From Paragonimus skrjabini miyazakii (lineage: Eukaryota; Platyhelminthes; Trematoda; Plagiorchiida; Troglotrematidae), in NCBI GenBank assembly GCA_014338405.1, contig JTDE01000105.1, positions 363,420-427,419 on the forward strand: a DNA stretch of 64,000 nucleotides, read 5' to 3'. Under the pieces are notes generated by a model, which saw nothing but the letters and a program-made list of their open reading frames with translations, did no database searches and had not been told where the DNA came from. Each line of letters starts with the position of its first letter. The first letter of the stretch is position 1. Both the position numbers and the translations under genes were made by a program. Below are positions 33,045-45,900 of this stretch, piece by piece.

Positions 33045-33434
33045 TCAAAATATCCGTCGACGGGCTGTCGCGTTGTTCACAGAATCAGCCCATTTCAATC
33101 TGACTGATTGGTGGGGACAACGAAGGTCGATTTTTGAGAGCCCAGTTACATATTCCACACCACTTACCCAGGTCCCTAGACCGTAGAGGAGAACTGAGCA
33201 CGCAAATGCATTGTAAACCTTGCCTTTGACCCAAAGATCGTTGTATGCGGGGCCAGAATCGATGAAGATTGACGAACGCAGCACATGCTTTTGCTGTCCT
33301 TGTGGACAAGTAGAGAAAATAACACTATACAAGTAACTGTGGCGATCGGAGATCTGAATGATGGGAACACTGAACCCTGGCCGGAAATTTGGGGTAAAGG
33401 TCGACATTCGATTTTTTGATTTTTCTGGTCTCAT
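33045..33434 (-). pseudogene. RTE-like LINE fragment, C-terminal end of reverse transcriptase
   Basis: The - strand frame carries VKGKVYNAFACSVLLYGLGT with W, then the drifted region up to NNATARRRIF. It matches the trematode LINE consensus pattern VKGRVYNASVRSVLLYG-ETW and the VSNAEVRRRVL-like end. The upstream part (PQGQQKHVLRSSIF) corresponds to the IAKARAAFANLRHLW block but is out of shape. Other pieces of the same family lie at 51960-52662, 53590-53875 and 60260-60627. Confidence 0.75.
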
Positions 33435-33471
33435 GGTATTGGAAAAAGGATTAAGTTAAACTACTTTGAGT

Positions 33472-33585
33472 ATTACTGATGAGTAGTCAGCGATTTCGTT
33501 AAGTTCAAGTTGAACATTGCTCATAACTGATCATTATCCACATGCAAAAACGGTTGAGCGTTCGTATAGGATAATTCAGCCTGAA
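33472..33585. mobile_element. Chimeric SINE fragment (inverted tail plus + middle)
   Basis: 33472-33540 is the inverted tail (tattactgatgagtagtc to tcataactgatc). 33546-33583 reads in + orientation as the unit's middle (cggttgagcgttcgtatagg ataattcagcc). A further fold-back junction of the same family. Confidence 0.65.
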
Positions 33586-33599
33586 GACTTTGAACCTAG

Positions 33600-36180
33600 A
33601 ATCGTAAACTTCCTACTTAATGACGATAGAGCGGTGAAAGTGTATCAAACCCATTCATTGTAATGGATAAGCGGGTAGCTCTTTTTGGAGCAGATAAGTT
33701 CGAATAACAGTTATGTGTTTTAATTGTTCACATATTTTAAGAAAAATGAAGGAGACGATACTATTGAGTATAACAAACTACGGGGTGGGTAGGTTACGAT
33801 AGAGGACTTGTGGCAGAATGATTTATGTTGATTGGAACTAATTAAGGAGCAAATTTCTGAAACAGTATAGTACGTAGGGGATAATGACTGGGCTCATATG
33901 GCCTTGAAACAACTATCCAGTAGAGAAGAACAACTACTGGTTACAAGAGATCGAACCGGTTGAGTGAGTCAACTGTGGAAGGCAATAATGACTGGAGGAA
34001 GTGCGCGTAGTTAGAAGTTATTTGGTTCCTTGTGATGTAAAGGGGTGAGAAACAACTTCGCCTACCTTTCCAGCTATATCTTGGTGAGAGAGAAATTGTG
34101 TTTTGTTATTAGTGAAAGTTAGGATAAAGTGATAGATAGTGAATGAAGGGAAGTATTGGGAAGTCTGCTGTCTTATAAACCTGTCAGCTTCAAACAGTAA
34201 CATACGGTGAAGTGACAGTCTGGCAGCGACACACACCTGCTAACTTATGCCTGTGTGTTAAAAAGGTGACCGAAAAACATGTAACTTATATCGATTAGTT
34301 AGACGCTGTACCAGATTCTATACGTTAATGAGTACTCGTCACCCTTCCGGTGTACCGAGTTCATAGGCACAGGCAAGCGACATTCAGATTGGAAGATACA
34401 CACGGGTTTGGGTTTGAGCTGTCTCTGTTCCTTCCAACTGTACTAGCCTTGTTTCGAGCTGTACACATCTGTGATCCAGGTAAGCAGAGGCTAGTGAAAG
34501 CAGCCCCACAACGCTCACATGTTCCCGGAGTGGTTTCTGTTTTCGCCCCGGATATGGGGTAATTGAATGAAGCCGTGAGTACGCCAGTACAAGTTAAGCA
34601 TGACAGGTTGCATATGCGTACATCTTTGGTTTCGTTCACTGTAACGGACTAATCCGGATACGGATAGAGACACCCACGTGTCGACTATGCTTTATACTCT
34701 CAACCGATTGTGTCACTTTGAATGGAAGCCCTGATTGCTCGTTTTGCTCTTCGTGGGGCTTAGTCTTTGTTATTCTTTGTTGGTAATCTGAAATGTACGA
34801 AACTTGGTCAGTTTTTATACTTAGCACAAACCACTAATGTTGATGACCAAATCCTTGGCGGTGGTAGGATACATGAGAACGTGCTGCATCAAACAAGCGT
34901 GAAAAGGAAACTGTTTTCCGGGCTCATTTGTGAAAACTTATCTTACGCCTGACAATTTTTAACAATGCTGCCTATTCTACCAAACAAGTGCAACCAAGAC
35001 GAAGTTCTTGATTGTTTAGTGCCAGTTTTAAACGGTTTGTGTTATTTGAAACTAAAGGAATAAGCTTAGATGATTAGTACTCAATCTTGAAGATAAAATT
35101 AGTTGAGTAGTATAAAGCAAGACGAAAAGTGCTCTAAACTCCCCTAATCGATAACAAAGGTTAACCAGATTAGGATGTGGACAGAGAAGATAGGAAGTTA
35201 AACAGAAGGATTGGTATATGGATTTGTGATCGATTGCCGGTTTTAGAAATGAAGCATCTTGATCATAAGTAGTGGCGCCTCAGGTTAGATAATTTGGGTA
35301 AAACTGTGCTGTTGAAAAATTCCTGGAACAGATCCACTGACTCCCAATTCGCCTTCACGTTGACTCAAATATCGTGCATATTTTTACTTCCGCAGAAATC
35401 ACAGTGATTACAAGGTGTGTTGAGTACTACGCATATTGTACGTGACTGGAATATCGCAATCAAAAATTCCATCCTTCTGAATTTAAAAAACGGTAAGTAA
35501 ATTTCAGTGGTTTTTCAATTACATGTTACAGTTACTGAGATATACAATTCACTATAGCTTATAACTGAAGTAGTTCTGATATCATCGCTTCAATAAAAAG
35601 AATACTTAAGTAAATAAGTTAGTCTAATTGTTTAAGGGTTACTTGCTTAAGTTCATTCGTAAAACCTCAGTTCAGCTGGCTTCACGTAGCCTATTCTTAG
35701 GACCACTCAATGCAGTGTTGTCAACTTATGTACACGGTGTTCATTCTTGAAAAAATGCTACAACTGTCAACTACTTGGGCTTCAGATCAATGGAGGCATC
35801 TGTGGAAGCGAAGAAACCGGACCCAGGAATCGTTTGTTTAGTTTTTGGAGACAAAATGAGACGATGCTTTACGACATGGCTGTCAATACACATCCCGCAT
35901 TTGTTCACGCTAACAGCTAGCAGGTTATAACCTCCAACTGTCCTGATCATCATAGATGTCAGTTCTACGTTTTGCTTCCCTGCGTGAGCAATCAACGAAG
36001 TAGCTGCCTTCTTATCGACCAAAACCTGTTCCTTCCTGTGTGTTCAAAAACAATTGTTTTTGTGGTGAAGACTACATTAGATGTGATCATTCTCGAATTT
36101 TTCGCATTGTGTCCCTTCATCTGACTTTCTAACTCGTGACTTCCGCTCTCTGAATATTTATCTCGAAGGTTAAACTTGAT
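33600..36180. other. No recognised gene
   Basis: 34330-34700 is GC-richer and cysteine-containing frames occur on the - strand, but no family is evident. Frames at 35771-36183 (-) are unassigned. Confidence 0.4.
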
Positions 36181-36183
36181 CAC

Positions 36184-36324
36184 ATGTTCATAGTTGATCC
36201 GAGTGTGAGAACTGATACACTGAATATCATCATTTTACTACTCACGTACTCTTCAAGTTCGTTGAGGAGACCAACTGAATTGAACAATGCGTCACTCATA
36301 TGTGCTGAACAACTGAATCACGAG
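36184..36324 (+). pseudogene. Possible polycystin-1-like piece (upstream of GAIN)
   Basis: The frame contains SLRRPTELNNASLICAEQLN and HE before a donor-like GAG|GTAAAA at 36325. The pattern resembles the N-P-x-EL-s-x-a-s repeats between REJ and GAIN regions of polycystin-1 proteins. On its own the match is weak; it is listed because better pieces follow on the same strand. Confidence 0.25.
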
Positions 36325-37442
36325 GTAAAAATATTACTTGATGCTGCTCCGGTACTCAGAGTTTTTCATATTACATTCTTCTCGAACTGCTCTTGAGCAG
36401 TGAAACTACATTGTCATATAATATTGAGGTTGACAGAATCGTTGTTATGCTACAAGTTCGTGATTACTGCTCTACGCAACTAATGAAAAGTTTCATATAT
36501 TTCGGAGGCATTACAGTCTATTACTGGTTGTCGCCAGGCAAATAGCATATCTTGACACTCAAACGAGACATCAACTGTGTGCGCACTCCTTCTGCCAGAC
36601 GTGGGTGGTTTTATTCCAGACAGCATCGTCAAATCAGCTCACATGAAAATGTTTAGCCGGACTAACTGTGATCGATAGGCGGCTGGGGGAGTAATTTTCA
36701 GACTGATCGATTGATAGAATTTTGCTACTAGATTGGGGCGGAAATTATCTCTCCAAATGCGAGGGTTTTTCTGTTTTCTTCAATGAAGTGGACAACCTTT
36801 TATACTCACTTACTTATGAGGCTTGTAAATGTTCAGCCACAATTACAGGTACTACTGTCAGTACTACTTGCTACCCAGAACTAGTTGGCCAATCTTGAAC
36901 ACTTCAACAAAGAATATTACGAGGATGCAGTAACTTATGTGTGAATATATCAATGGTAGAAATGTTACGCTCAATTCAGTCAATGTTGGAGACCAAACCA
37001 AACCGATATCGCTATTCAGTGGCAGAATCTAGTTTTTTCTCTTGTCTCATTTCTCCTTGATCTGACAGTCTGTTTACGATCCTGGCTAATCTGTGTTTGA
37101 TTTTAATATGTGTACCCTGACTGCCAATAATAACAGATCAGCCTTAGTTGTCACTGTTATTCTTCCACCCAAATGATCTCGTCAAATTTTAGATGTCAAT
37201 CGTGTGCCAGTATAGTCTCACGACGTCTAATAATACTTCAGCCGTGAAAGTTTTTGAAAATCATTCGCATTAAAAACTCCTATTGGATAAAGTTGGATTA
37301 GAACTATCACTAGGAATCCGTTTCACTGTCTCTTAGTTAATCTTTTTGAATCTGCGATCAAACTTAGTTTAAGCTTTTACATGTATGCAGTATTTGGTAA
37401 CATGCCGGCATGAATCCTGTACTGTTTCAAACGCAATAACAG

Positions 37443-38171
37443 ATTATTCTCCTCATTGTTAATCGAGATACATGTGTCGCTGTTATTGTTGTTGCCAATG
37501 ATTGTTTATCCGAGCTATCTGCTAATCTCATGAACGTTTCGTTACCATGCGAGGTAACAACGTCCGCGTAAATTCATCTTCATACGTTGAGACAGTACAC
37601 CTCCCGGATCATTTAATGGCTTCCATAGAACGCAGTGAACTGGGTGAAGGAGTGAGTCCAAATGTGAAAATTCTGAGTTCTGAGCATTGCCGTTCAGTCC
37701 AGCTGGTCGTGCATCCGTCGCCTAGTAGTACGGTGTTTGTGATGTTGTTCCGAGTCCGCCCGAATCCTAATATTCTCCTAATTGGCTCCATTATGATTTA
37801 CGAATTTTGTCGAACTATTTGCCAGTGAAACAACCGATTATAACTGCAACCGACCAGTTCATCAGTGATATGAGTGTCACTTGGTAGATCGTGAATGAAA
37901 CAGTCGTTACTTGTTTTGCTCATGCATAGTTGGTCTGAATGGACAAATACCAACTCGGATATCAATTCAGTATTGGTTGAGGAAAATAGAAATCGTTGTA
38001 ATGAACACGGTCTACGGTGCACACTCTGGAACCAACGGATTGCAGTTCATGACCGGTTTCATCCTTGCTTTGAACAATTGTTTTATAAGGATGTTATTCG
38101 TTTGGTCATATCTAGGATTGACTTGGTACCGTCAGAATGACTGTGTTCGTGCAGACGAAATTCCAAGCTAA
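37443..38171 (+). pseudogene. Polycystin-1-like fragment, GAIN to first TM, frameshifted
   Basis: Pieces in different frames follow the order expected for a polycystin-1-like protein. These are VIVVANDCLSELSANLMNVS with LPCE (37443-37550); SVQLVVHPSPSSTVFVMLFR with VRPNPN (about 37693-37772), like the hPx-s...V-v-l-r-ga-PT segment; and YDLRILSNYLPVKQPII to W-IVNETVVTCFAHA (37792-37920), with stops. Finally NGLQFMTGFILALNNCFIRM to WYRQNDCVRADEI (about 38030-38165) is like the first membrane helix followed by the basic WARRKD-type motif. At least two frameshifts and several stops make an active gene unlikely. The match is from pattern memory and is uncertain. Confidence 0.38.
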
Positions 38172-38225
38172 TTGAGTTTAATCTCAACCTGCCTACCCTA
38201 GAATAACCCGCGTTGTTTTATCGAA

Positions 38226-38325
38226 NNNNNNNNNNNNNNNNNNNNNNNNNNNNNNNNNNNNNNNNNNNNNNNNNNNNNNNNNNNNNNNNNNNNNNNNNNN
38301 NNNNNNNNNNNNNNNNNNNNNNNNN
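38226..38325. other. Assembly gap (100 N)
   Basis: Exactly 100 N, the conventional size for a scaffold gap of unknown length. Any exon here is lost. Confidence 0.98.
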
Positions 38326-38329
38326 GTGT

Positions 38330-41300
38330 CCCGCCTGGTTAGGTTTATAAAATCTCGAAACTCAGTTCATGCCATCATTTTGTTCCGACATCAATTTATT
38401 TCTGGATAAGTTAATCAACAACGAAGGCTTCACAATTATCACAAGCCAGCTGTTGTTCAAGCGTGCTGAAATGTGCTTGCTGTCGGTTTTCGTTTGGATC
38501 TGGTTGAGCTTGTTTCCTCTTGTTCTGACATACTGATATTCATCTCTGACCATTTTTTTCCCTTTCATACTTTTTCATTTGCTGCCGTTTCTGACTAGGT
38601 TTGCTGAATTCACTGTGCTGTTCGTCTATTGTTCTTTCTGAATCGTGCGTAATCCTGGTCAGTTTTCTTCAGACAGTTACCTGTGGGTTGTTAGATATAA
38701 ATAAATGCATCGATTGTGTCTGATGTTTACACACACCTTTGGACTCTGACTGTTGTCTGATTCCTAGGTCATGGTCATGGAACACTTTGGAGCTGCCTGA
38801 CCAATTACAGACATACAGCAACTGATGGACAACAGTCATACGATTTGAAAAGACGGTCTGGTTGTGTGGGCCATTCCCTGTTCGCTTTGTCTGGGACGGA
38901 ACTGCGTTTGCCAACACTGGTCAAACTGCAGGCAGTCTGAAACTGCTGTTGTGAATAGCCAGTACAAATCTGGGCTAAACGACGCACATATTTTAGAAAC
39001 AGCTCCAACTTAGTTAGCTGTTTAGACGAATTTTCATCCTGGACACTACAGATTAGAAGAATTACAATATGACTTTCAACTGTTCGATAAACTGTTGGTT
39101 GAAGACAGTGAATTTGAGTGATTTAAGCAGATTCGTGGTCTCAAGCATGACTGTTTTTGTTATGACGCTTGCATAATGGAAATATCTCCTGTATTATACT
39201 TTGTTGACAAAACATCCGGAATGAGAGCCACGCTTTCATTTGCCGATAAAATGGTGTGTGCGATCTCAGTTTTACAAAACGAACAATGAATAACAGTTGG
39301 TCAGGAATTAATGATGTCAGAATGGCTGATTTACCTTGTCTTGAGTCGTTCACGATCTGCTTTGGGCGGAACTGAATTTCTATGTCTGGTTCACCAGGGT
39401 CTGAGTCCTCTTGATGATTTGCTCACTGGGTAAAAACTAGAATAGAATTTCTGGATGGAGCAACAGGATGGCATAAGTTCTACTGATAATTGCAGGAAGC
39501 TCAGCTTTTTATGTGTCACGTATCCAAAAGCCACAAATAGGTGATTCAATTTTCTGTCAAAGCTAGTGCGCAGAATGGATCCACAAGAAAACATCTAGCG
39601 TGGTCTCATTTGACAACAATTGCAAGATGGATGATTGTATTGTTGCTAGCATCCTAAGGGATATGTCATTATAATACAGAAGATCTGCTCCAAGTGGTTG
39701 CTTCGAGGGCTTGGTTGTTTTAAAAGGAGAGAGTCTGTGACGACTCTCACGAGTGATCTGATGAGAAAACGTACACTTAGTGATTAATTAACAATGTATA
39801 ACAATACAACATAAGATGATAGCTAGAACAGAAGGAGGACAAAGTGCTGAACACACGGTTCTCGCACTATGACTAGTATGTGATGTTAGCCAAGCAGGGG
39901 AATATTCGTGGATCATGCTGTCCGTAGTCGACGAAGAATATACATATTGCATAATATCGGCCTTGTGAAATTCTGCCATAACTGCAAATACTTTATTTTA
40001 ATTAGGTTGTACTTTGACGATATCGTTTAATCCCTTGCTCATTACATTGAGTTGGCTGGTGATAAATTGATAGTCATGTGTAGTCATATCAGATGAGTGT
40101 TATAGCCATCTGCGTGAGAGATACAGAATTGCAGGTTAAAAGGATTTCGTTTTGATCAAGCTGACAGTCTATTCATACTAAGCTCGAAATCTATGTTATA
40201 ATGTGACATATTTCGCTCTGTATCAATGTGACAACTTAATGCTTGAAATTTCGAATAATATCCAAAATGACCTCAGATCCAAACATCGGTTTATCGCCAA
40301 ATAATTACAGTAACCAGTAATTATACAGACCTGGACATATAATTGACTGCGATACATTGCTATTTTGGACAGCGTTTCTAATGGTCGAGTCAGGAGAGCA
40401 CGAACCTTACAACCTGGTGTAGTGAGGATGAGCGATCATAATATAATACACACACGACGGCTATCCAGTAGTAGGAAAAATACAGGAAGAAACATCGGAG
40501 TGCAGCATCGCCCAAAATAGTCCTTGCTACGTAAAGGAGCTGAGCATTGGCATCTATGGCAACCGAGACGGTCTGGTCCGAGTACTGTATGCAAATGAGT
40601 GTTTTCTTTTGAGGTTCCGTTTAAGCGCTTAACCCATTTGTTGCTTTCTCAAACAATTAACCCTTGTGTCATTCGCGTTGTTGGCTCACAACACTGGTTG
40701 TTGATACCTTTTGCCTTTCGTGAATGAATCAGTCAGTTTTCATAAGTCTTGACCGCGCTGTTGTCCGATGATCGTCTAGTGTTCTCAGTGAGTAATGCTC
40801 GGTTGAACCAACATACGGTTCGCACAAAGAGTTCGTGACCCATCTATTGCGAATTTTAATAATCTGACAAAACAATGGTATAACTGATTTCATTCAGATA
40901 CGTGCTGGCTAACGATCCTATTTTTTGACTGATCATCTCACTTGATGCAGACTGTTTGGTTAACAAAGCGATGACTAGACAAAAAACTGTTCACCTCTTC
41001 ATCGCAAACTATCGAAGTTTACGAGTCAAAGCGTAAAATGAGGCATACGCAGAAGCGGTCTAGTATTCCTTTCGACAAAGGTCGGGCTTCAGTCTGGCGC
41101 CATATACACTTTCAACGAAATCCCGAACTAATAAGGTGTTATCTAAGTGAGTGGAATGGTCCAGGGTTTCAGAAAACGTGTCTGCAGTAAAACGGAATTA
41201 GGAGTGGGAAGTCATGAAGTAGTCAGCGAAGGCGTAATGACATCCACTAAATGAGCGTTATAGCTGATTGTACCATCTACAACTGCATGAAGAAGTTAAC

Positions 41301-42350
41301 TGATATTGAAGTTTTTCATTAGTTTCGGATAAAAGTCCACTAATCTGAACTGCTACAACAGTATTAACCTCAAAAACTGATGAGGAATGTTCGATGTCTG
41401 CTAGACAGCGATCGTTTCATTCGAATCGCAGCCGATTGAGTGTTTGTTTAGTTTTTGAACCAGGTGGCTAATTTGTTATGTACTTTGTTATCAGCTCAAC
41501 GGTAATCTGCAATAATTGGCGAATTCATGATTGATGAATTGAAACAATCGTTTTAAACTATTTGTCAATGTTACCGACAAATGCAGTTTTTTGAGATGTA
41601 TCTGATTGTTTGGCAAGCGAATATAGAGGGTTTGCAAGTTGAAGCCGAATTTGGTCTTGATTAAACTTGGTAGTTCACATAAAATGTACACGCAGTCAGT
41701 CAATTTGCTTCGCATAACCCCTCTTGTTTTGTAATCCATTAATGAAAACTTACAAATCTATTGCACTGTTTACTGCAACTGATTGCGTTTCAGACAGAAG
41801 CACTGTGTGTAATAGTGCCCAGCTTATTCTTTCATCTGAGCCAATTTTGTTACAAATGAGTTTAAACTAAGCAGTTATAGTTGCAACCACCGTTGTCGGT
41901 TGCACTTAAAGGATTATGGTGAAAAGGTGAGCACGAAAACTGACGGTTGTAAATCAGTTAGGAATCGTTTAAATAGGACGTGGCTAAAGAACAAAGACAC
42001 GACTATGACGGGCCAGAGTTCACTTTGGTGGCCAAGACGCTCATAGTTTGAATTTAAACTGGCCGGGTGATAAAACATCATAACAGACAATATCGAGTGT
42101 ACAGCGGCGAATGTCTAAGTTTACAAAATTTGGTGAATAAAACAAAGGGAAACTTTAACTCAGAGTGCATATGACGAAAAGAATAGAGTGTTAAAAAGAA
42201 CGACTGAACCTAGCAAAAACTAGGCTAATAATATGCAGTCATCTCGCAAGCACATGGCAACAAAGTATAAAACCAATCACATTTCAGGGGATTTCTGTTA
42301 GGTAGGCTTAACCAAGCCAAACCTGTTTGTCGAACTATACTTGCCAGCAA
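38330..42350. other. No firm gene; weak TM-like reading near its start
   Basis: Near 38430-38530 a + frame contains LLFKRAEMCLLSVFVWIWLS, a hydrophobic run that could be the second membrane region of the polycystin-like locus. Nothing else is recognisable. Confidence 0.3.
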
Positions 42351-42686
42351 GAAATTGTATTTATTTTCAGGGGCATAACACTGAGTTGTTAATTCCATTT
42401 GTTCAAGTTACGGCTGAAAATTCACCTCTCGGTATGCTTGTCATTTTATTGACACTGGACCAAGGTTGATAGCGCCTGACTGTTGACAAATACCTAAACG
42501 ATTGACGGGTAGCTCATTGCTGGGAATCAGCATGTGTAAATAGCTTCCGATAGACAAATCTTCTAGCGGCACTTATGCTATCATGGTTACTTTTATTTCG
42601 ACCAGTAGTAAATGACAGGCTACGTCCCCGTATGAAAATAGATTGTGAATTATTGGATTGATCAGACCGTGTCGTGCCATTTTCAG

Positions 42687-42916
42687 ATATCGTACTACTA
42701 TCTGTGCTTTGTGTCGTAACGCTACATATTCTTGTGGTAAACACCGGAAGCATAGCATTTTGGAATTGTATAGCCTCAGTATTGACCTCTGTCGTTCTTT
42801 TTAAATTCACCATGCTCCATTCTATTGGTTTTAGCCACAAAATGTTGACATCCTTACAACAAACTAATGCGATTTTGGGGTGTATGACAGATAGTTCACT
42901 TAAAGAAGGCACCTGA
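42687..42916 (+). pseudogene. Possible polycystin-family channel-domain exon
   Basis: An acceptor-like ccattttcag ends at 42686. The frame reads DIVLLSVLCVVTLHILVVNT, then FWNCIASVLTSVVLFKFTML and FSHKMLTSLQQTNAILG, up to TGA at 42914. Two hydrophobic helices followed by a KF..-F...M..L..T pattern resemble the S3-S4/S4-S5 region of polycystin channels. A donor GTGTAT may end it near 42877. Same strand as the 36.2-38.2 kb pieces, so possibly the same broken gene. Intact or pseudogene cannot be told from one exon. Confidence 0.38.
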
Positions 42917-42929
42917 CGTAAACCGTCGC

Positions 42930-45900
42930 GTTCTTTAAAAATTTCTGGATACCTTTTTCACAACTGAACTGATTGCTTCATGCGAACAACAATAACGCAA
43001 TCTAACTTGTGTGGAAGTTTGTTTATTTGAACTTGTGTCTGGTTCGATTATTGTCTGTTAGGTAAACCATACCACATCAATACTTCGGGCCAGAAAGGTG
43101 GCTATGAAGTTAAATTTGTGGTTTTCTTCGGGTGACAATTATGGGCCTGATAGACTTGTCATTTCCGATTGGTACTTCCGTGAAAACATAAGGCAGATCA
43201 ATCCAGTCTGACTACGTCCAAGAAATCTATGGCTGGCCAATGTTTTTGGGATAAAATTCCATCACTGTAAGCACTTCTTTACTCAAAGTTCATATTCTTC
43301 AAGAATGAGAAGACTGAAGCTCATCCTTTTTAGATCTGATTAATCCTGACTTTTCGCCGTGAATGCCATTTGCCCCTTTCAGATGATGTCTTATCAACAG
43401 ACCAACTTATCGAAACATAGTCAATTCCTTTTCCATATTGGTCAGTTAGGCATTTTGGCCTTAGAACCTACTGTCTCTCAAGCGACTACAGAGAAGTTAT
43501 GTTGCATTATCATGCCTATTTTTATGCCACTATGACTTAGTCTGAATTCATCATAGAAAACAGTGTAGCCAAAATCAGTAACTTAAATCAGTTGACTAAG
43601 AAAACTACAATAGGCTCACAGTTGTGGAGACTGATCTTGCCCTTGAATCTGTCTGGTTTCAGAGAGATTTCAATTGTTATTCAGGCGTGTATGATCATAA
43701 AATTGTTACCTTTCTTTTATAATATGTCGCATATTTCTCCTACTCTCAAGCAACATGTGTTAAGAGGTATAAACATGGTTTCAGTTGCAATAATTTTTGA
43801 GCACTTGTGTTTGCTTTCTTTCAAGTCCGATCACAATACTTTTTCGAAGAATGTTCGGTTGGAATAAAAATTGTATAATCTGTTGGGCTTCCTTTCAAAA
43901 ACATTCACCGGTCATCGCTTCCGCAAATATCATTTGGACGGACTAAACTGCGTTTCGTTTTCACGGAAGTACCAACTAGAAATTTTAAGTTTACTAGTTC
44001 CACATGTGTAACTTGAAGTGAACCATGAGGTTGGCTCCGAGTTCATAGTGCGTCAATTAAATTATGTAACCCCGATAACTTCAAAGCATCGGCTTAGTGT
44101 GGACCTCATTAATAGATCGTCATCAAACTATACGGAAGTTAAAATTAACGAGATTACAGACATGGACTATGTTTCTGTTCATTTTCATGGGAATCCCCCT
44201 GTTCAGTCAGCGGTGTTTGTTCACTCGTGTCTCTCGCGTCAAACCGCGCCTTCCTTCATTACTAACCCGTTTGTTTAAGCCAATTCTGGGACTAATTTTA
44301 GTAGCGCGTGCACAGGTTTGTTTTTAGCGATCGGTCCAGCTGTTCTGGAGCAACTATCTTCCCTTGAAGTGCAACTGTCATGCCTGTCGGCGTTATTACA
44401 AGCGAAACCGATCACCACTGATTATAAGCTTAATCAACGTATGGATTCGACCAATATGGTTGTTTACTGATCTGGTTGTGTTGATAGCTCATCACCCGAC
44501 CGGTTTTTTACACCAAGCTGGGGAGGTCAGGTGAGCAATCCTAGTAGCACAAACTGGTGGCAGTAAAGAAGAGTTGGTAGGAACTACGTGAGTTTGTCCT
44601 CACCGTCTCAATCAACAAATACTTTGTAGTCATAACCGCTATAACAACCTTGTTTACGTAAAACGCATGTCCAAAGGAATAGTTCACTGTATGGTCTTCG
44701 ATTTTGGAGAGTGAAATTAATGTTTTTGTTTCGTTTAATTGGTGTTGTAAGTGTTGGCTGTCAACATAATTTTCGTTCGATCAGGTTTGCGGTATGTTAC
44801 TATTCCTCTTACGATCCCTTGTTTGGTATAACAGTTCTATATAGTTGTACGTAATGATGATTTATAAAAAATGTTTTGCATTTCTTAATTATATAGTGCA
44901 ATCGCAGTTAAAGGTCATAGTCGCTGGTCAACAAACCGTCATGCTCATACGCCTTTGAGATCAGTCTCTCAAAACCGAATGTTAATTCTGTCCTCGATGT
45001 AACAGAGTATCGCTAATTTCTACCTAATATTGGTCCAGCAGCGTTATATGATGTTTTGTATGTTACGCAGTATGTAAATGTTTTGAACCTCTTCTTCTAA
45101 ATTTACACTTCATATCATCCCACCTCATGTAAAACTCATTTACAGTTTGTGTGTGTGTTTGAGTGCCCTGTTAAGCATATATTAGATAAATGTAGTTAAA
45201 TACCGCTGACAGGTGATACTTGTTTACGATTGTTCCTTTTCTACATAACTCCACTGCAAATATGTAATCCTTTATCGTTCGGTCTCAACATTTCTTTGAA
45301 TTTAATACGTCGATTTCAGATGTTTGTCGTTGTTTGTTTGCTCAACATGAATGAATATGAAATTGTATCACAGTGCTGACTGCTCGGGCTGAATGTTATG
45401 TGTTTATTATCATTTATGCCATCGGCAGGCGTATTCCAAATAAAACCACCAGACATTGCTTTGCAAGGTAGTTGCTTGTTGTCGTGGTTTGCCTGTATTA
45501 TATTACACTTTACATTTACGCAGATAAGTAGAATGTCGTCCGTGCTGTCATGGTTGATTATGTAGCCGGTTACCTGTCCGTTGACAACTATTCAGATTGT
45601 ACCCTGGAGTTCATTAAACGAAAATCCAGTACGACGTAATATTCCCCCAATATATTTTTGTAATGTTCCTAGAGCTACGTAGCCGTATTCCGAGGCTCAC
45701 TATGACGTGGATTACAACTTATGACGACGGACAGTCATTATCACTAAGTAGAATTGTGGAATTACTGACGAAGAAGAGAAAACAATCAAAAAGCATATGT
45801 GATGTTTCTTCAACACTAGCAGTTGCTTCGTTGAGTACATGAGAATGCAGTTGTGATACATTAATCCAGGAAACAACCAAATTACCTGATCTGTTGATCA

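Noticed and set aside
33472..33490. CTGATGAG in the inverted SINE tails (also near 6696, 8943, 14725, 22530, 54406) as a second hammerhead
   Set aside because: The CUGAUGA string is there, but no stem II plus GAAA follows; it is simply the reverse complement of the tail motif TACTCATCAGTAAT.
35771..36183. Two - strand frames with a beta-sandwich-like look (GGYNLLAVSV)
   Set aside because: Considered as PKD-type repeats, but they lie on the strand opposite the other polycystin-like pieces and the match is too vague.
42514..42912. 132-codon frame on the - strand
   Set aside because: It lies opposite the candidate channel exon, whose + frame shows membrane helices; the - frame has no recognisable motif.
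44018..44327. Overlapping + frames as a further polycystin exon
   Set aside because: A short LINRSSSNYTEVK string recalls the end of polycystin channels, but there is no preceding membrane helix and no clear acceptor.
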